Source: an uncultured Clostridium sp.
GTDB lineage: Bacteria; Bacillota; Clostridia; Lachnospirales; Lachnospiraceae
DNA length: 30,564 nucleotides
Reading direction: 5' to 3'
Assembly: GCA_937885015.1 (NCBI GenBank)
Contig: CALAAS010000019.1
Coordinates: 1-30,564, forward strand
The translations under genes were made by a program, and so were the position numbers. Every line of letters begins with the position of its first letter. Within the stretch, counting starts at the first letter, position 1. Below, piece by piece: positions 7,328 to 15,706 of the stretch. The notes below the pieces were generated by a model. The model saw only the letters and a program-made list of their open reading frames with translations, was not told the origin of the DNA and searched no databases.

Positions 7328-8776
7328 TTAAAGTTTGGACAATAAGCACACCGTCTCCACATTCCCGGTGGAAGGGAACATGTCCACACAGCAGATCTTT
7401 TCCACCCGGTATCCGTTCTCCTGCAGAGTAACCAGGTCTCTTGCCAGGCTGGTGGGTTTACAGGAAACGTACACCATCCGGTTTACGCCAAAATCAATGA
7501 TTTTCCCGATTGCCTTGGGGTGTATTCCGTCCCTGGGCGGGTCCAGTACGATCAGATCCGGCTTTTCCTCCAGCTCTCCTACCACCTTCAGAACGTCTCC
7601 GGCGATAAATTCACAATTGGAAAGTCCGTTTCCAGCAGCATTCTCGCGGGCAGCCAAAACGGCCTCTTCCACAATCTCTACTCCCACAACCTTCTCTGCC
7701 ACTGGAGCCAGGATCTGGGCAATGGTTCCCGTTCCGCTGTAAAGGTCAAACACAGTTTTGCCTCGGGTTTCTCCCACATACTCCCGTACTTTCTCATAGA
7801 GAACCTCTGCTCCCAGCGAATTGGTCTGAAAAAAGGAAAAGGGAGTGATGCGGAATCGAAGACCCAGAATCTCTTCATAAAAATAGCTGCGTCCGTAAAG
7901 AGTCTCCGTCCCCTCATTCTTCACAGCATCGGCCAGTGTATCATTTCTGGTATGCAAAATTCCAGCCAGAGTGCCTTCCAGCGAAAGCTCCTGCAGGCAC
8001 TGTGCCCAATCTGCAAGGAGGCGTTTTTCTGCCGCAGAAGCCTGCTCCTCACTGACAACAGACGTCTGATCCCGTCCATCTCCATCCTCTGCAGCTCTCT
8101 CCTCCCCACATAGCAGCCACGTCTGTGAGGTGGTAATCAGATCCACCAGAATTTCCCCGGTTCTGGCCGCCCGGCGAACCAGCAGATGACGCAGATATCC
8201 GGTATGCTGCATTTTTTTGTAAAATCCAATCCCCGCCTTATCAAAAAAATCCTTGGTACAGAGCAGGATCTTCCGGAAATCCTCATGGACAATCCGGCAT
8301 TCTCCCGTTGTCACGATATCGTAAAAGCTGCCACGACGGTGCATCCCAAGCGCGCTGGGCCCATCCTTTACCTCATCGCCGAAGGAAAACTCCATTTTAT
8401 TGCGGTATCCCTGCTCTTTCGGACTCCCCAGGATCCCTTCAAATTCATAGTCCGGGCAGACCGCATCAATCAGTGCCTTTACCTGATCCCGCTTTATGGA
8501 AAGCTGCTTTTCATATGGCAATGTCTGATACAGGCAGCCGCCGCAGGCACCAAAATGAGGACATACATCTTCTGCTGTCTCATCTGGAGAAGGAGAGAGA
8601 ATCTCCAGAAGACGTCCCTCTGTTTTATTGTGCTTCTTCTTATTGATCTGAAAACGGACCTTCTGCCCCGGCAGCGCATTCTTGACTACGACCGATTCTC
8701 CGCCCACTTCTGCGATTCCTTTATTTGGAAACTCAATTCGGGATACTACTCCCTCATAAATCTCGCCTTTTTTCAT
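7328..8776 (-). CDS. rlmD: 23S rRNA (uracil-5-)-methyltransferase, RlmD/RumA type
   Basis: The 482-residue protein transfers a methyl group from SAM to a 23S rRNA uridine. An N-terminal TRAM domain (about 1-62) is followed by the [4Fe-4S] motif C72-x5-C78-x2-C81 (CPHFGACGGC) with the fourth cysteine at C160. The SAM site reads VFDLYSGTGTIAQIL, then LDPPRDGIHPKAI, and the catalytic C439 lies in VYVSCKPTSLARDL. Between about residues 250 and 290 there is a charged, low-complexity insertion rich in Glu/Ala/Asp. AAGGAAG precedes the ATG at 8776; a longer reading begins at 8866 but lacks a ribosome site. In Firmicutes one enzyme of this family (RlmCD) may modify two sites, so exact specificity is open. 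Confidence 0.9.
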   Translation of the reverse strand: MKKGEIYEGVVSRIEFPNKGIAEVGGESVVVKNALPGQKVRFQINKKKHNKTEGRLLEILSPSPDETAEDVCPHFGACGGCLYQTLPYEKQLSIKRDQVKALIDAVCPDYEFEGILGSPKEQGYRNKMEFSFGDEVKDGPSALGMHRRGSFYDIVTTGECRIVHEDFRKILLCTKDFFDKAGIGFYKKMQHTGYLRHLLVRRAARTGEILVDLITTSQTWLLCGEERAAEDGDGRDQTSVVSEEQASAAEKRLLADWAQCLQELSLEGTLAGILHTRNDTLADAVKNEGTETLYGRSYFYEEILGLRFRITPFSFFQTNSLGAEVLYEKVREYVGETRGKTVFDLYSGTGTIAQILAPVAEKVVGVEIVEEAVLAARENAAGNGLSNCEFIAGDVLKVVGELEEKPDLIVLDPPRDGIHPKAIGKIIDFGVNRMVYVSCKPTSLARDLVTLQENGYRVEKICCVDMFPSTGNVETVCLLSKL

Positions 8777-8881
8777 GATAATCTTCCTTTCCCCGGCTCT
8801 TATCTTCCATATTTTTTCGTTTTTCTTATGTGTTTTATTTCTTTCTATTTTTCTAAGAATTCTCAATTCACAAGTCTACCT

Positions 8882-8911
8882 ATTATGACACATATCCCGC
8901 GCCAGAGTCAA
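8882..8911 (-). promoter_or_regulatory. Promoter of the rlmD-type gene
   Basis: On the minus strand TTGACT (8906-8911), an 18-base spacer and CATAAT (8882-8887) give a good sigma-A promoter, with a leader of about 100 bases before the ATG at 8776. Confidence 0.55.
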
Positions 8912-9091
8912 GAAACTTCCCTCACAAACCTGCACTTCCCTTAACCCTACGTTTTCTTTTACGCCTGTACCATACACAAATTTGACATTCTTTTTACAGA
9001 ACCCGTCTGGAATCCATTCTTTCCATACAGTATTCTTACCATTGCCAGGCCCGAATGCTCCCTTTTCCAGCCATAGGCCTTTAATCTTTTT

Positions 9092-9113
9092 TGAAAATAA
9101 AAATTCAATTTCA
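9092..9113. promoter_or_regulatory. Candidate RpiR operator upstream of the regulator gene
   Basis: TGAAA (9092-9096) and TTTCA (9109-9113) form an inverted repeat separated by 12 bases, 25 bases before the regulator ATG. A nested TTGAA-N8-TTCAA shares the region. The same 22-base geometry (GTAAA-N12-TTTAC) occurs after the regulator gene, upstream of the transporter genes. Binding by the regulator is inferred. Confidence 0.35.
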
Positions 9114-9138
9114 TGCATTTCACGAAAGGAGCAAGTTT

Positions 9139-10086
9139 ATGTACACCGATATTTCCTGGGCGGAACGCATTAAAAAAATATACTCACAGCTTCGCCCTTC
9201 TGAACAGAAAGTAGCCGATTTTTTGCTGGACTATCAGGGAACCATTGGCCGGCTGACCCTTATGGAAATTGCCAGAGAATCCATGGTCAGCCAGCCTACA
9301 GTCATCCGTTTTGTCCGAGCCCTGGGGTTTGAAGGTTACCGGGGGTTTAAGTATGCACTTCTCCGGGAAGAGCGGGAGCGGAATCAGGAAAAGAAGAAAA
9401 AACACGCTGCAGGCAAATCCTCTTTCATGAATTCCGCGGATCTGGATTCCGGCTTTTTCTTTCGCCATCTGGGACGATTTGATTTAAAACCCTGGGATCA
9501 ACCGGAAGATCTCCCCATGCGGGAAGCGGCCGTCATCACCTCTCTTCTGGAGGATATGGTAAAATCTCTTTCCGTGACGGACTTCTGCAAAGCAGTCTCC
9601 GTCCTGGCAAAGGCCCCCCTCATTGATATTTATTTTGTAGAGGATTCTGCCGTACCTGCCTTTGATCTGTTAAATAAGCTTTCTTATCTGGGAATCCATT
9701 GCAACCTGCAGACAGATCCTTATCTGCAGCAAATCTCCGCCTCACACCTGGGACAGGGAAACGCCGCCATCGCCTTTTCCCACTCCGGCTGCTCTCTCGA
9801 TTCTGTAAAGGCACTGCGCCTTGCCCGGAAATCCGGCGCTTTTTCCATTGCCGTAACCTGCCAGAAGCCATCTCCCCTTGCTGAGGAAGCCGATATTACT
9901 TTGTGCTACGGAGGTGCAGAATCTGTCATTTACGGAAGCGCCATCTTTTCCAGGATCCCGGATCTGGCCATTGTAGATCTTCTGTATATGGGAATCATTC
10001 TCCATGACTATTCCCGTTTTTCCCAGCGTCTGGATGCCAGCGGCCGTGTCATTGCTGACCGGGGCCATGCTGGTACAAAACTGTAA
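9139..10086 (+). CDS. MurR/RpiR family transcriptional regulator (SIS domain)
   Basis: The 315-residue protein has an N-terminal RpiR-type helix-turn-helix (about 1-80, with LRPSEQKVADFLL and SMVSQPTVIRFVRALGFEGYRGFKYAL) and a C-terminal SIS domain (about 150-285), including the GNAAIAFSHSGCSLDSVKAL phosphosugar-site-like segment. AAAGGAGC precedes the ATG at 9139. RpiR proteins usually sense sugar phosphates, but this one lies directly upstream of, and on the same strand as, the AEP uptake and degradation genes. I infer that it controls them and may sense a phosphorylated or phosphonate intermediate. The region between about 105 and 150 is longer and less conserved. Confidence 0.85.
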   Translation: MYTDISWAERIKKIYSQLRPSEQKVADFLLDYQGTIGRLTLMEIARESMVSQPTVIRFVRALGFEGYRGFKYALLREERERNQEKKKKHAAGKSSFMNSADLDSGFFFRHLGRFDLKPWDQPEDLPMREAAVITSLLEDMVKSLSVTDFCKAVSVLAKAPLIDIYFVEDSAVPAFDLLNKLSYLGIHCNLQTDPYLQQISASHLGQGNAAIAFSHSGCSLDSVKALRLARKSGAFSIAVTCQKPSPLAEEADITLCYGGAESVIYGSAIFSRIPDLAIVDLLYMGIILHDYSRFSQRLDASGRVIADRGHAGTKL

Positions 10087-10105
10087 AATACTACAGGAAA
10101 TGTTT

Positions 10106-10149
10106 GTAAAGTTTGTTTCATTTTTACGGAAATATGACAGTAAGTTTAC
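10106..10149. promoter_or_regulatory. Candidate operator region upstream of the AEP transporter genes
   Basis: GTAAA (10106-10110) and TTTAC (10123-10127) form an inverted repeat with a 12-base spacer, and a second GTAA/TTAC pair follows at 10140-10149. They lie 85-130 bases upstream of the ABC ATPase start. I could not assign a convincing -35/-10 pair; TATGCT at 10183-10188 is a possible -10 with a poor -35. Confidence 0.3.
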
Positions 10150-10234
10150 GCCTTTCTGGTAGTGACCACGCTCTCCTTCTGCTATGCTTTTGACGAAACC
10201 CAAAAACTGGAAACAGCAAAAAAGGAGAATCGTG

Positions 10235-11005
10235 ATGCTGGAATTAGAACATATACAAAAATCTTTCAATCACACACCTGTATTAAAGGATATTTCTCTC
10301 CAGATTCAGGAAGGCGAAATCGTTTCTATTCTGGGCCCATCCGGCTGTGGAAAAACGACACTTCTCAACCTGATTCTCGGTATTACCCGGCCGGACAGCG
10401 GCAAAATTTTCTACAACGGAGAAGATTTTACCAATGCCCCCATGGAAAAGCGCGGTTTTAATATTGTCTTTCAGGACTATGCCCTCTTTCCAAATCTGAA
10501 CGTCTACCAAAACATTACCTATGGTCTGAAAAATAAACCTGACATTTCCAGTCCTCAGGAGGTTGAAGAGCTCATTGATCTGCTGAACCTGCGGGAACAC
10601 CTGACCAAACGTATCGACCAGCTTTCCGGAGGACAGAAGCAACGCACCGCCCTGGCCCGCACCATGGTAATGAAGCCCCGGATTCTTCTGCTGGATGAAC
10701 CGCTTTCCGCCCTGGACGGCGTAATCAAAGAATCTATCAAAGACCGGATTCAGCAGATTGCCCGGGAATTTCATCTCACTACCATCATTGTAACCCATGA
10801 CCCAGAAGAAGCACTGACTCTGTCCGACCGGGTTCTCATCATCGACCAGGGGCGGATTTCCCAGTATGCCTGCCCGGAACGCATCATCCATGCTCCGGAA
10901 AACGATTTTGTCCGCACCTTTATTCTAAAACAGCTGGAAATCAAACGCCGTCACATCTACGACCTGTTCGGCGACATGCCCGGCGCAGCGCCACAGGCGG
11001 GATAA
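10235..11005 (+). CDS. ABC transporter ATP-binding protein, putative 2-aminoethylphosphonate importer
   Basis: This 256-residue ATPase powers the importer encoded with it. It has Walker A (GPSGCGKT, 34-41), a Q-loop at about VFQDYALFPNL, the signature LSGGQKQR (130-137), Walker B (ILLLDEP, 150-156) and an H-loop VTHDPEEAL near 187. It resembles the PotA/FbpC-like ATPases of AEP transporters. The ATG at 10235 has AAGGAG seven bases upstream; an overlapping GTG at 10232 is less well placed. It is the first structural gene of the AEP operon, nine bases before the permease. It lacks a long C-terminal regulatory domain. Confidence 0.88.
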   Translation: MLELEHIQKSFNHTPVLKDISLQIQEGEIVSILGPSGCGKTTLLNLILGITRPDSGKIFYNGEDFTNAPMEKRGFNIVFQDYALFPNLNVYQNITYGLKNKPDISSPQEVEELIDLLNLREHLTKRIDQLSGGQKQRTALARTMVMKPRILLLDEPLSALDGVIKESIKDRIQQIAREFHLTTIIVTHDPEEALTLSDRVLIIDQGRISQYACPERIIHAPENDFVRTFILKQLEIKRRHIYDLFGDMPGAAPQAG

Positions 11006-11014
11006 GGAGTTTCC

Positions 11015-12652
11015 ATGCGTCATAAAAATCTGGAACTGAATGTGATCTTCTGCGTTATTATTGCTCTCTTTGCTGTTTTTCTGGCTGCCCCGATTGGGGG
11101 ATTATTTCTGAAATCTTTCTGGGGAGACGCCGGACTAACCGGAGAGTTTTACAGCTCCGTCCTTTCGAAAAAAGCTTTTTTTCCGGCTTTGATGAACAGC
11201 TTTCTCGTTGCCGTGACTGCTGCGGTCCTGGCCACCGCCATCGCCTTTTTTCTGGCCTGTGCCATTCACTACAGCAAGATGCCAAAATGGCTGAAACAGG
11301 CTGTCAGAGCTGCTGCCACACTCCCCATGTTCCTGCCCACCATTACCTACGGCTTTGCCATTATCTATTCCTTTGGAAAGCAAGGACTGATTACCAGAAT
11401 CTTTGGCCGTCAGCTCTTCCAGATCTATGGATTTGCAGGACTTCTGACCGGCTATGTCATCTATACCATCCCGGTTGCGTTCCTGTTGATTCAAAACACC
11501 ATGGGGTACGTGGACAAAAAAACGCTCCTTGTTTCCCGCGCCATGGGAGACGGCCCTTTTTCCACCTTCTGGATCGCCATTGCAAGACCACTCCTTGGAA
11601 CATTGGCCGACGCTCTGGTACAGGCTTTCTTTTTAAGTTTCACGGATTTTGGAATTCCTGCCTCCGTGGGCGGAAGCTATGAGGTCATCGCAACCCTCCT
11701 GTATAACCAGATGCTGGGCGGAATCCCTGATTTCAACCGCGGCGCCGTCATTGCCATTGTTATGCTGATCCCATCGGTGGGCAGTATCGCAATCCTGCAA
11801 TTTCTTGAGCGCTTCAACATCCGCTACAGCCGTATCTCCGATGCGGAATTAAAGGAACAACCCATCCGGGATACGTGTCTTGGCCTTACATCCGCCCTGC
11901 TGTCCCTGATGATCCTTTCCATTTTCGCCGTCATTGTCCTCGTCCCTATGGTACAGGAATGGCCCTATCAGACCGGCTTTTCCCTGCGCCACGTACGAGA
12001 TGTCCTGGAAGACAGCGAGCTTCTCGCCTCCTATGGGCATTCCATCCTTATGGCGTTGGCGACGGCCGCTTTCGGAACCCTCATCGTCTTCGGGGCTGCC
12101 CTGATCACAGCACGCAGCACGCTTCCAGCCGTCTGCAAGCGCACCATTGATACCATTGCCCTTATTACCAATGCCATTCCCGGCATGGTGCTGGGCCTTT
12201 CCTACCTGTTTTTATTTTCCGGTACGCCGCTGCAGAATACGCTGCTCCTGATGGTACTGTGCAATGTTGTGCACTACTTTTCCACGCCGTACCTGATGAT
12301 GAAAAATGCGCTCTCCAAAATGAACGCAGGCTGGGAAACCACTGCCCGGCTCATGGGCGACAGCTGGCCGGAAACCATCCTCCGGGTCGTGACCCCCAAT
12401 GCCTTTTCCAGCCTTCTGGAGGTATTCAGCTACTATTTCATCAATTCCATGGTTACCATCAGCGCCCTGATCTTTATCGCCGGCGCCCGCACCATGGTTC
12501 TGACAACCAAAATCAAGCAGCTTCAGTATATCAATAAATTCAATGAAATTTTTGTGCTGTCCCTGCTGATTCTCGGCACAAACCTGACCGCCAGATTCCT
12601 GTTTTCCTGGCTGGCAAATCACAAAAGCCGCAGACATACTGAAAAACCGTAA
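11015..12652 (+). CDS. ABC transporter permease, fused two-domain, putative 2-aminoethylphosphonate importer
   Basis: The 545-residue membrane protein contains two binding-protein-dependent permease domains in tandem (about 55-270 and 330-535), each with five to six hydrophobic segments. EAA-like loops read RAMGDGPFSTFWIAIARPLL (near 173-192) and ARLMGDSWPETILRVVTPNA (near 445-465). Such fused permeases of the iron(III)/AEP (FbpB/PhnV-like) class replace a heterodimer, so with one ATPase and one binding protein the transporter is complete. AAGGAG lies six bases before the ATG. The AEP specificity is inferred from the phnW and phnX genes in the same operon. Confidence 0.88.
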   Translation: MRHKNLELNVIFCVIIALFAVFLAAPIGGLFLKSFWGDAGLTGEFYSSVLSKKAFFPALMNSFLVAVTAAVLATAIAFFLACAIHYSKMPKWLKQAVRAAATLPMFLPTITYGFAIIYSFGKQGLITRIFGRQLFQIYGFAGLLTGYVIYTIPVAFLLIQNTMGYVDKKTLLVSRAMGDGPFSTFWIAIARPLLGTLADALVQAFFLSFTDFGIPASVGGSYEVIATLLYNQMLGGIPDFNRGAVIAIVMLIPSVGSIAILQFLERFNIRYSRISDAELKEQPIRDTCLGLTSALLSLMILSIFAVIVLVPMVQEWPYQTGFSLRHVRDVLEDSELLASYGHSILMALATAAFGTLIVFGAALITARSTLPAVCKRTIDTIALITNAIPGMVLGLSYLFLFSGTPLQNTLLLMVLCNVVHYFSTPYLMMKNALSKMNAGWETTARLMGDSWPETILRVVTPNAFSSLLEVFSYYFINSMVTISALIFIAGARTMVLTTKIKQLQYINKFNEIFVLSLLILGTNLTARFLFSWLANHKSRRHTEKP

Positions 12653-12687
12653 ACTCTATCAAACCATTTAAAAGAAAGGATTCTATC

Positions 12688-13677
12688 ATGAAACAGATCA
12701 AATATCTTGGACTTGCCCTGGCCCTTACCGCCTCTTCCCTGACCGGCTGCAGCTCTTCTTCCTCTAAAAGCGGCGACCGTCAGGTTGTCATTTACTCCAA
12801 CGCGGATGACGAAGCCATTACGGCCATGAAAAACGCCCTGGACTCCAACGGCTATGGGGGAAAATACATTTTCCAGGGATTTGGAACGTCAGAGCTTGGT
12901 GGAAAGCTGCTGGCAGAAGGCGCCCATCTGGAAGCCGATCTGGTTACCATGAGTACCTTTTATCTGCAGAGCGTCCAGGAAGAACATTCCATGTTCCAGC
13001 CTATTTCCTTTGAAGTCAATCCCCTGGAACCGTTTCCGGAATACTGTGCCCCCATTACCTCCCAGGAGGGTGCCATCATTCTGAACACGGAACTCATGAA
13101 AGAAGAAAATCTTCCAACCCCGAACTCCATTCAGGATCTGGCCAATCCCGTATACGCCGGACATATGGCAGTGACGGATATCCAGTCCTCCTCCACAGCC
13201 CGGCTTCTGATCCAGGCGCTGGTGGATGCCTGCGGAGAAGAAGGGGCACAGAAAACTCTGTCTGCCATCTATCAGAATGCCGGCGACCACATCGAGACCT
13301 CCGGCTCCGGTCCCTTAAAGCTCTGCCGCGCCGGAGAAATTGCCATCGGTTTTGGACTCCGTCACCAGGCTGTGGCAGATAAAGCCAGCGGACTTCCCAT
13401 TGATTATGTAGATCCGGCTGAAGGAAATTTCTCTCTCACAGAATCCGTTGCCGTTTTAGATAAAGGAGAAAAAACAAACCCGCTGGCCATGGAAATGGCA
13501 GAATGCATCATCAAAAACGGGCGCGCAGACCTTCAGAAAACCTACCCCAACCCACTGTACGAGGGAGAATCAGCCGACTCTGCCAATCAGTCTGCCTACC
13601 CGAAAACCTTCCCGGAGCCGCTGACTTTCCAGCTCTTCCAGAAACATCAGGAGCTCTCTGAACGTGCAAAACCGTGA
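12688..13677 (+). CDS. ABC transporter substrate-binding lipoprotein, putative 2-aminoethylphosphonate binding
   Basis: The 329-residue protein begins with a lipoprotein signal peptide: Lys near the N-terminus, a hydrophobic core, and lipobox LTGC with the acylated Cys at about 21, followed by a Ser-rich linker. The mature part resembles the FbpA/AEP-binding periplasmic-fold family (VVIYSNADDEAITAMK; later APITSQEGAIILN and FGLRHQAVADKASGLPIDYVDP). Anchored outside the membrane, it would deliver AEP to the permease. AAAGGA precedes the ATG. The ligand is assigned only from operon context; a related phosphonate is possible. Confidence 0.85.
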   Translation: MKQIKYLGLALALTASSLTGCSSSSSKSGDRQVVIYSNADDEAITAMKNALDSNGYGGKYIFQGFGTSELGGKLLAEGAHLEADLVTMSTFYLQSVQEEHSMFQPISFEVNPLEPFPEYCAPITSQEGAIILNTELMKEENLPTPNSIQDLANPVYAGHMAVTDIQSSSTARLLIQALVDACGEEGAQKTLSAIYQNAGDHIETSGSGPLKLCRAGEIAIGFGLRHQAVADKASGLPIDYVDPAEGNFSLTESVAVLDKGEKTNPLAMEMAECIIKNGRADLQKTYPNPLYEGESADSANQSAYPKTFPEPLTFQLFQKHQELSERAKP

Positions 13678-13720
13678 CAGCTCTTCCACACATCATACAT
13701 AAAAAAGGAGTATTTCTATC

Positions 13721-14827
13721 ATGAATGACTACAAATTATTAACCCCAGGCCCTCTGACGACCACCGATACCGTAAAACGCGAAATGATGGCAGACCGCTG
13801 CACCTGGGATGATGATTATAAAGCCGTAACGCAGAAAATCCGCCGTCAGCTTCTGGAACTGGCCCACCTTTCTCCCGAAACCCACACCGTCGTCCTGATG
13901 CAGGGCAGCGGGACCTTTGGGGTAGAAAGTGTATTTTCCAGTGTCATCGGCCCCAAAGAAAAGGTGTTGATCTGCTCCAACGGCGCATATGGCGAACGGA
14001 TGACGGATATCTGTCTCCACAACCAGATTCCTTTCGTCCATTACGCCCAGTCCTTTGACCAGATTCCCGACGCCGCAGAAGTTGCACGCCTCCTGGCGGA
14101 AGATACTTCCATCTCCCATGTGGCCATGGTTCACAGTGAAACCACCAGCGGAATTTTAAATGATATTGAAGCCGTTGGGAAAGCAGTCCATGACGCCGGC
14201 CGGGTCTTCCTGGTGGACGCCATGTCCTCCTTCGGCGGAATAGAGATCCCCGTTTCGGACTGGAACATCGATTTTCTTATATCCAGCGCCAACAAATGCA
14301 TTCAGGGAGTTCCCGGATTTTCCTTCATCCTCTGCCGCAAAGACAGGCTTCTGGAAAGCCAGGGAAAGGCCCGTTCTCTTTCGCTGGATCTGTACGATCA
14401 GTGGAAAACCATGGAAAAAGATGGGAAATGGCGTTTTACTTCCCCCACCCACGTCGTCCTCGCATTCTCGAAAGCGCTGGATGAACTGGAGGCGGAAGGA
14501 GGAATTCCCGCACGAAACCGCCGCTATACAGAAAACAACCGGATTCTCATCGAAAATATGGAACGCCTTGGTTTTTCTTCTTATATTACCAGGGAACACC
14601 AGGGGCCTATTATCACGACCTTCCTGTATCCCGATGACTGCCAGTTCCACTTTTCCGATTTTTATCAGTACATCAAAGAGCGCGGATATGCAATTTACCC
14701 AGGCAAGCTGACCGAGGCTGACACGTTCCGCATTGGCAATATCGGCGAAATTTATCCAGAGGATATCGAAAAACTGACCCGCATTATTTCTGCATTTCTG
14801 GCAGAACAGAAAGGAGCTGCATTATGA
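13721..14827 (+). CDS. phnW: 2-aminoethylphosphonate--pyruvate transaminase
   Basis: PhnW moves the amino group of AEP to pyruvate, giving phosphonoacetaldehyde and alanine. The 368-residue protein starts LLTPGPLTTTDTVK, typical of PhnW. It has QGSGTFGVES for the PLP phosphate, D166 in FLVDAMSSFGG to hold the pyridine nitrogen, and K192 in SSANKCIQGVPGF as the Schiff-base lysine. Length matches the family. A strong AAAAAAGGAG lies ten bases before the ATG. Its stop overlaps the phnX start by ATGA, which couples the two enzymes of the pathway. Confidence 0.95.
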   Translation: MNDYKLLTPGPLTTTDTVKREMMADRCTWDDDYKAVTQKIRRQLLELAHLSPETHTVVLMQGSGTFGVESVFSSVIGPKEKVLICSNGAYGERMTDICLHNQIPFVHYAQSFDQIPDAAEVARLLAEDTSISHVAMVHSETTSGILNDIEAVGKAVHDAGRVFLVDAMSSFGGIEIPVSDWNIDFLISSANKCIQGVPGFSFILCRKDRLLESQGKARSLSLDLYDQWKTMEKDGKWRFTSPTHVVLAFSKALDELEAEGGIPARNRRYTENNRILIENMERLGFSSYITREHQGPIITTFLYPDDCQFHFSDFYQYIKERGYAIYPGKLTEADTFRIGNIGEIYPEDIEKLTRIISAFLAEQKGAAL

Positions 14828-15606
14828 TCGAAGCTGTTATTTTTGACTGGGCCGGAACTACCATTGATTACGGCTGTTTCGCGCCGGTTCAGGCTTTTTC
14901 CGAAGCCTTTTCTCACTTTCGCGTTCCTGTTACCATGGAGGAAACCCGAGTCCCCATGGGCATGCTGAAAAAGGAGCACATCCGCACCATGCTGCAGATG
15001 GAGCGAATTGCAGAAGCCTGGGAGCGGGAATACGGACGCCCCTCCAATGAAACGGACGTGGAGGCTCTCTACTCTCTCTTTGAGCCAAAGCTTTTCTCCG
15101 TTCTTAATTCCTGCTGCGGACTGAAGCCCTGGGTAACCGACACCATGGAAGCTCTGCGCTCCATGGACGTAAAAATCGGCTCCACCACCGGCTATACGGA
15201 TTCCATGATGTCCATCGTACTCCCTCTGGCTGCCAGCCAGGGGTATTCCCCGGATTTCTGGATTACTCCCGACAGTGTGGAAAAAAAGGGGCGGCCCTTT
15301 CCTTACATGATTTTCCGGAACCTGCAGGCGCTTCAGGTTTCTTCCGTAAAAAATGCCCTGAAAGTCGGCGACACAGCCGCTGATATCCGGGAGGGAAAAA
15401 ATGCCGGCATCTGGACCGCCGGTGTTCTGGAAGGAAGCTCTGAAATAGGCCTTTCCCAGGAAGAGTTTGAATCTCTGCCCCCCCAGGAACAAGGTAACCG
15501 ACTGGCACAGGCAGAGCAAAACTTCCGCCGCGCGGGGGCTGATTTCGTCATCCGCAACCTGTCTGAACTCCCGAAGCTGGTTCAGTTTCTCGGGAGCCGC
15601 CAGTAA
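14824..15606 (+). CDS. phnX: Phosphonoacetaldehyde hydrolase (phosphonatase)
   Basis: PhnX cleaves the C-P bond of phosphonoacetaldehyde, releasing acetaldehyde and phosphate. The 260-residue HAD-superfamily protein has the nucleophile D8 in VIFDWAGTTIDYG, the Schiff-base lysine in the cap (GMLKKEH, most likely K49), SSTTGYT-like motif II (GSTTGYTDSMM) and motif III KVGDTAADIREGKNAG. Length is close to the family norm. Its ATG overlaps the phnW stop, and AAAGGAG lies inside the end of phnW. It completes the phosphonatase pathway. No acetaldehyde dehydrogenase lies in the operon. Confidence 0.95.
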   Translation: MIEAVIFDWAGTTIDYGCFAPVQAFSEAFSHFRVPVTMEETRVPMGMLKKEHIRTMLQMERIAEAWEREYGRPSNETDVEALYSLFEPKLFSVLNSCCGLKPWVTDTMEALRSMDVKIGSTTGYTDSMMSIVLPLAASQGYSPDFWITPDSVEKKGRPFPYMIFRNLQALQVSSVKNALKVGDTAADIREGKNAGIWTAGVLEGSSEIGLSQEEFESLPPQEQGNRLAQAEQNFRRAGADFVIRNLSELPKLVQFLGSRQ

Positions 15607-15633
15607 CTCCAGCCGTCTCCTGTCCCAGGAACT

Positions 15634-15658
15634 CCCAGAGACTCTGGCCGTCTCTGGG
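15634..15658. terminator. Hairpin between convergent phnX and prenyltransferase genes
   Basis: CCCAGAGAC (15634-15642) pairs perfectly with GTCTCTGGG (15650-15658) across a seven-base loop, 28 bases after phnX. No U-tract follows on the plus strand, so it may be a weak terminator or a 3' stabilising hairpin. The remainder of 15607-15706 is GC-rich and shows no gene. Confidence 0.35.
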
Positions 15659-15706
15659 CTCGGGGCCGCCAGCGGCTGACAGCAACAAGGAAACTCCTCC
15701 GTCTCG

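Larger units (their letters stand above)
8777..9138. other. Divergent intergenic region between rlmD and the RpiR regulator
   Basis: This 362-base gap contains no supported gene. It holds the rlmD promoter on one side and a TGAAA-N12-TTTCA inverted repeat just upstream of the regulator start on the other; both are listed separately. Reading frames open in this stretch have no ribosome sites or recognisable protein features. Confidence 0.5.
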
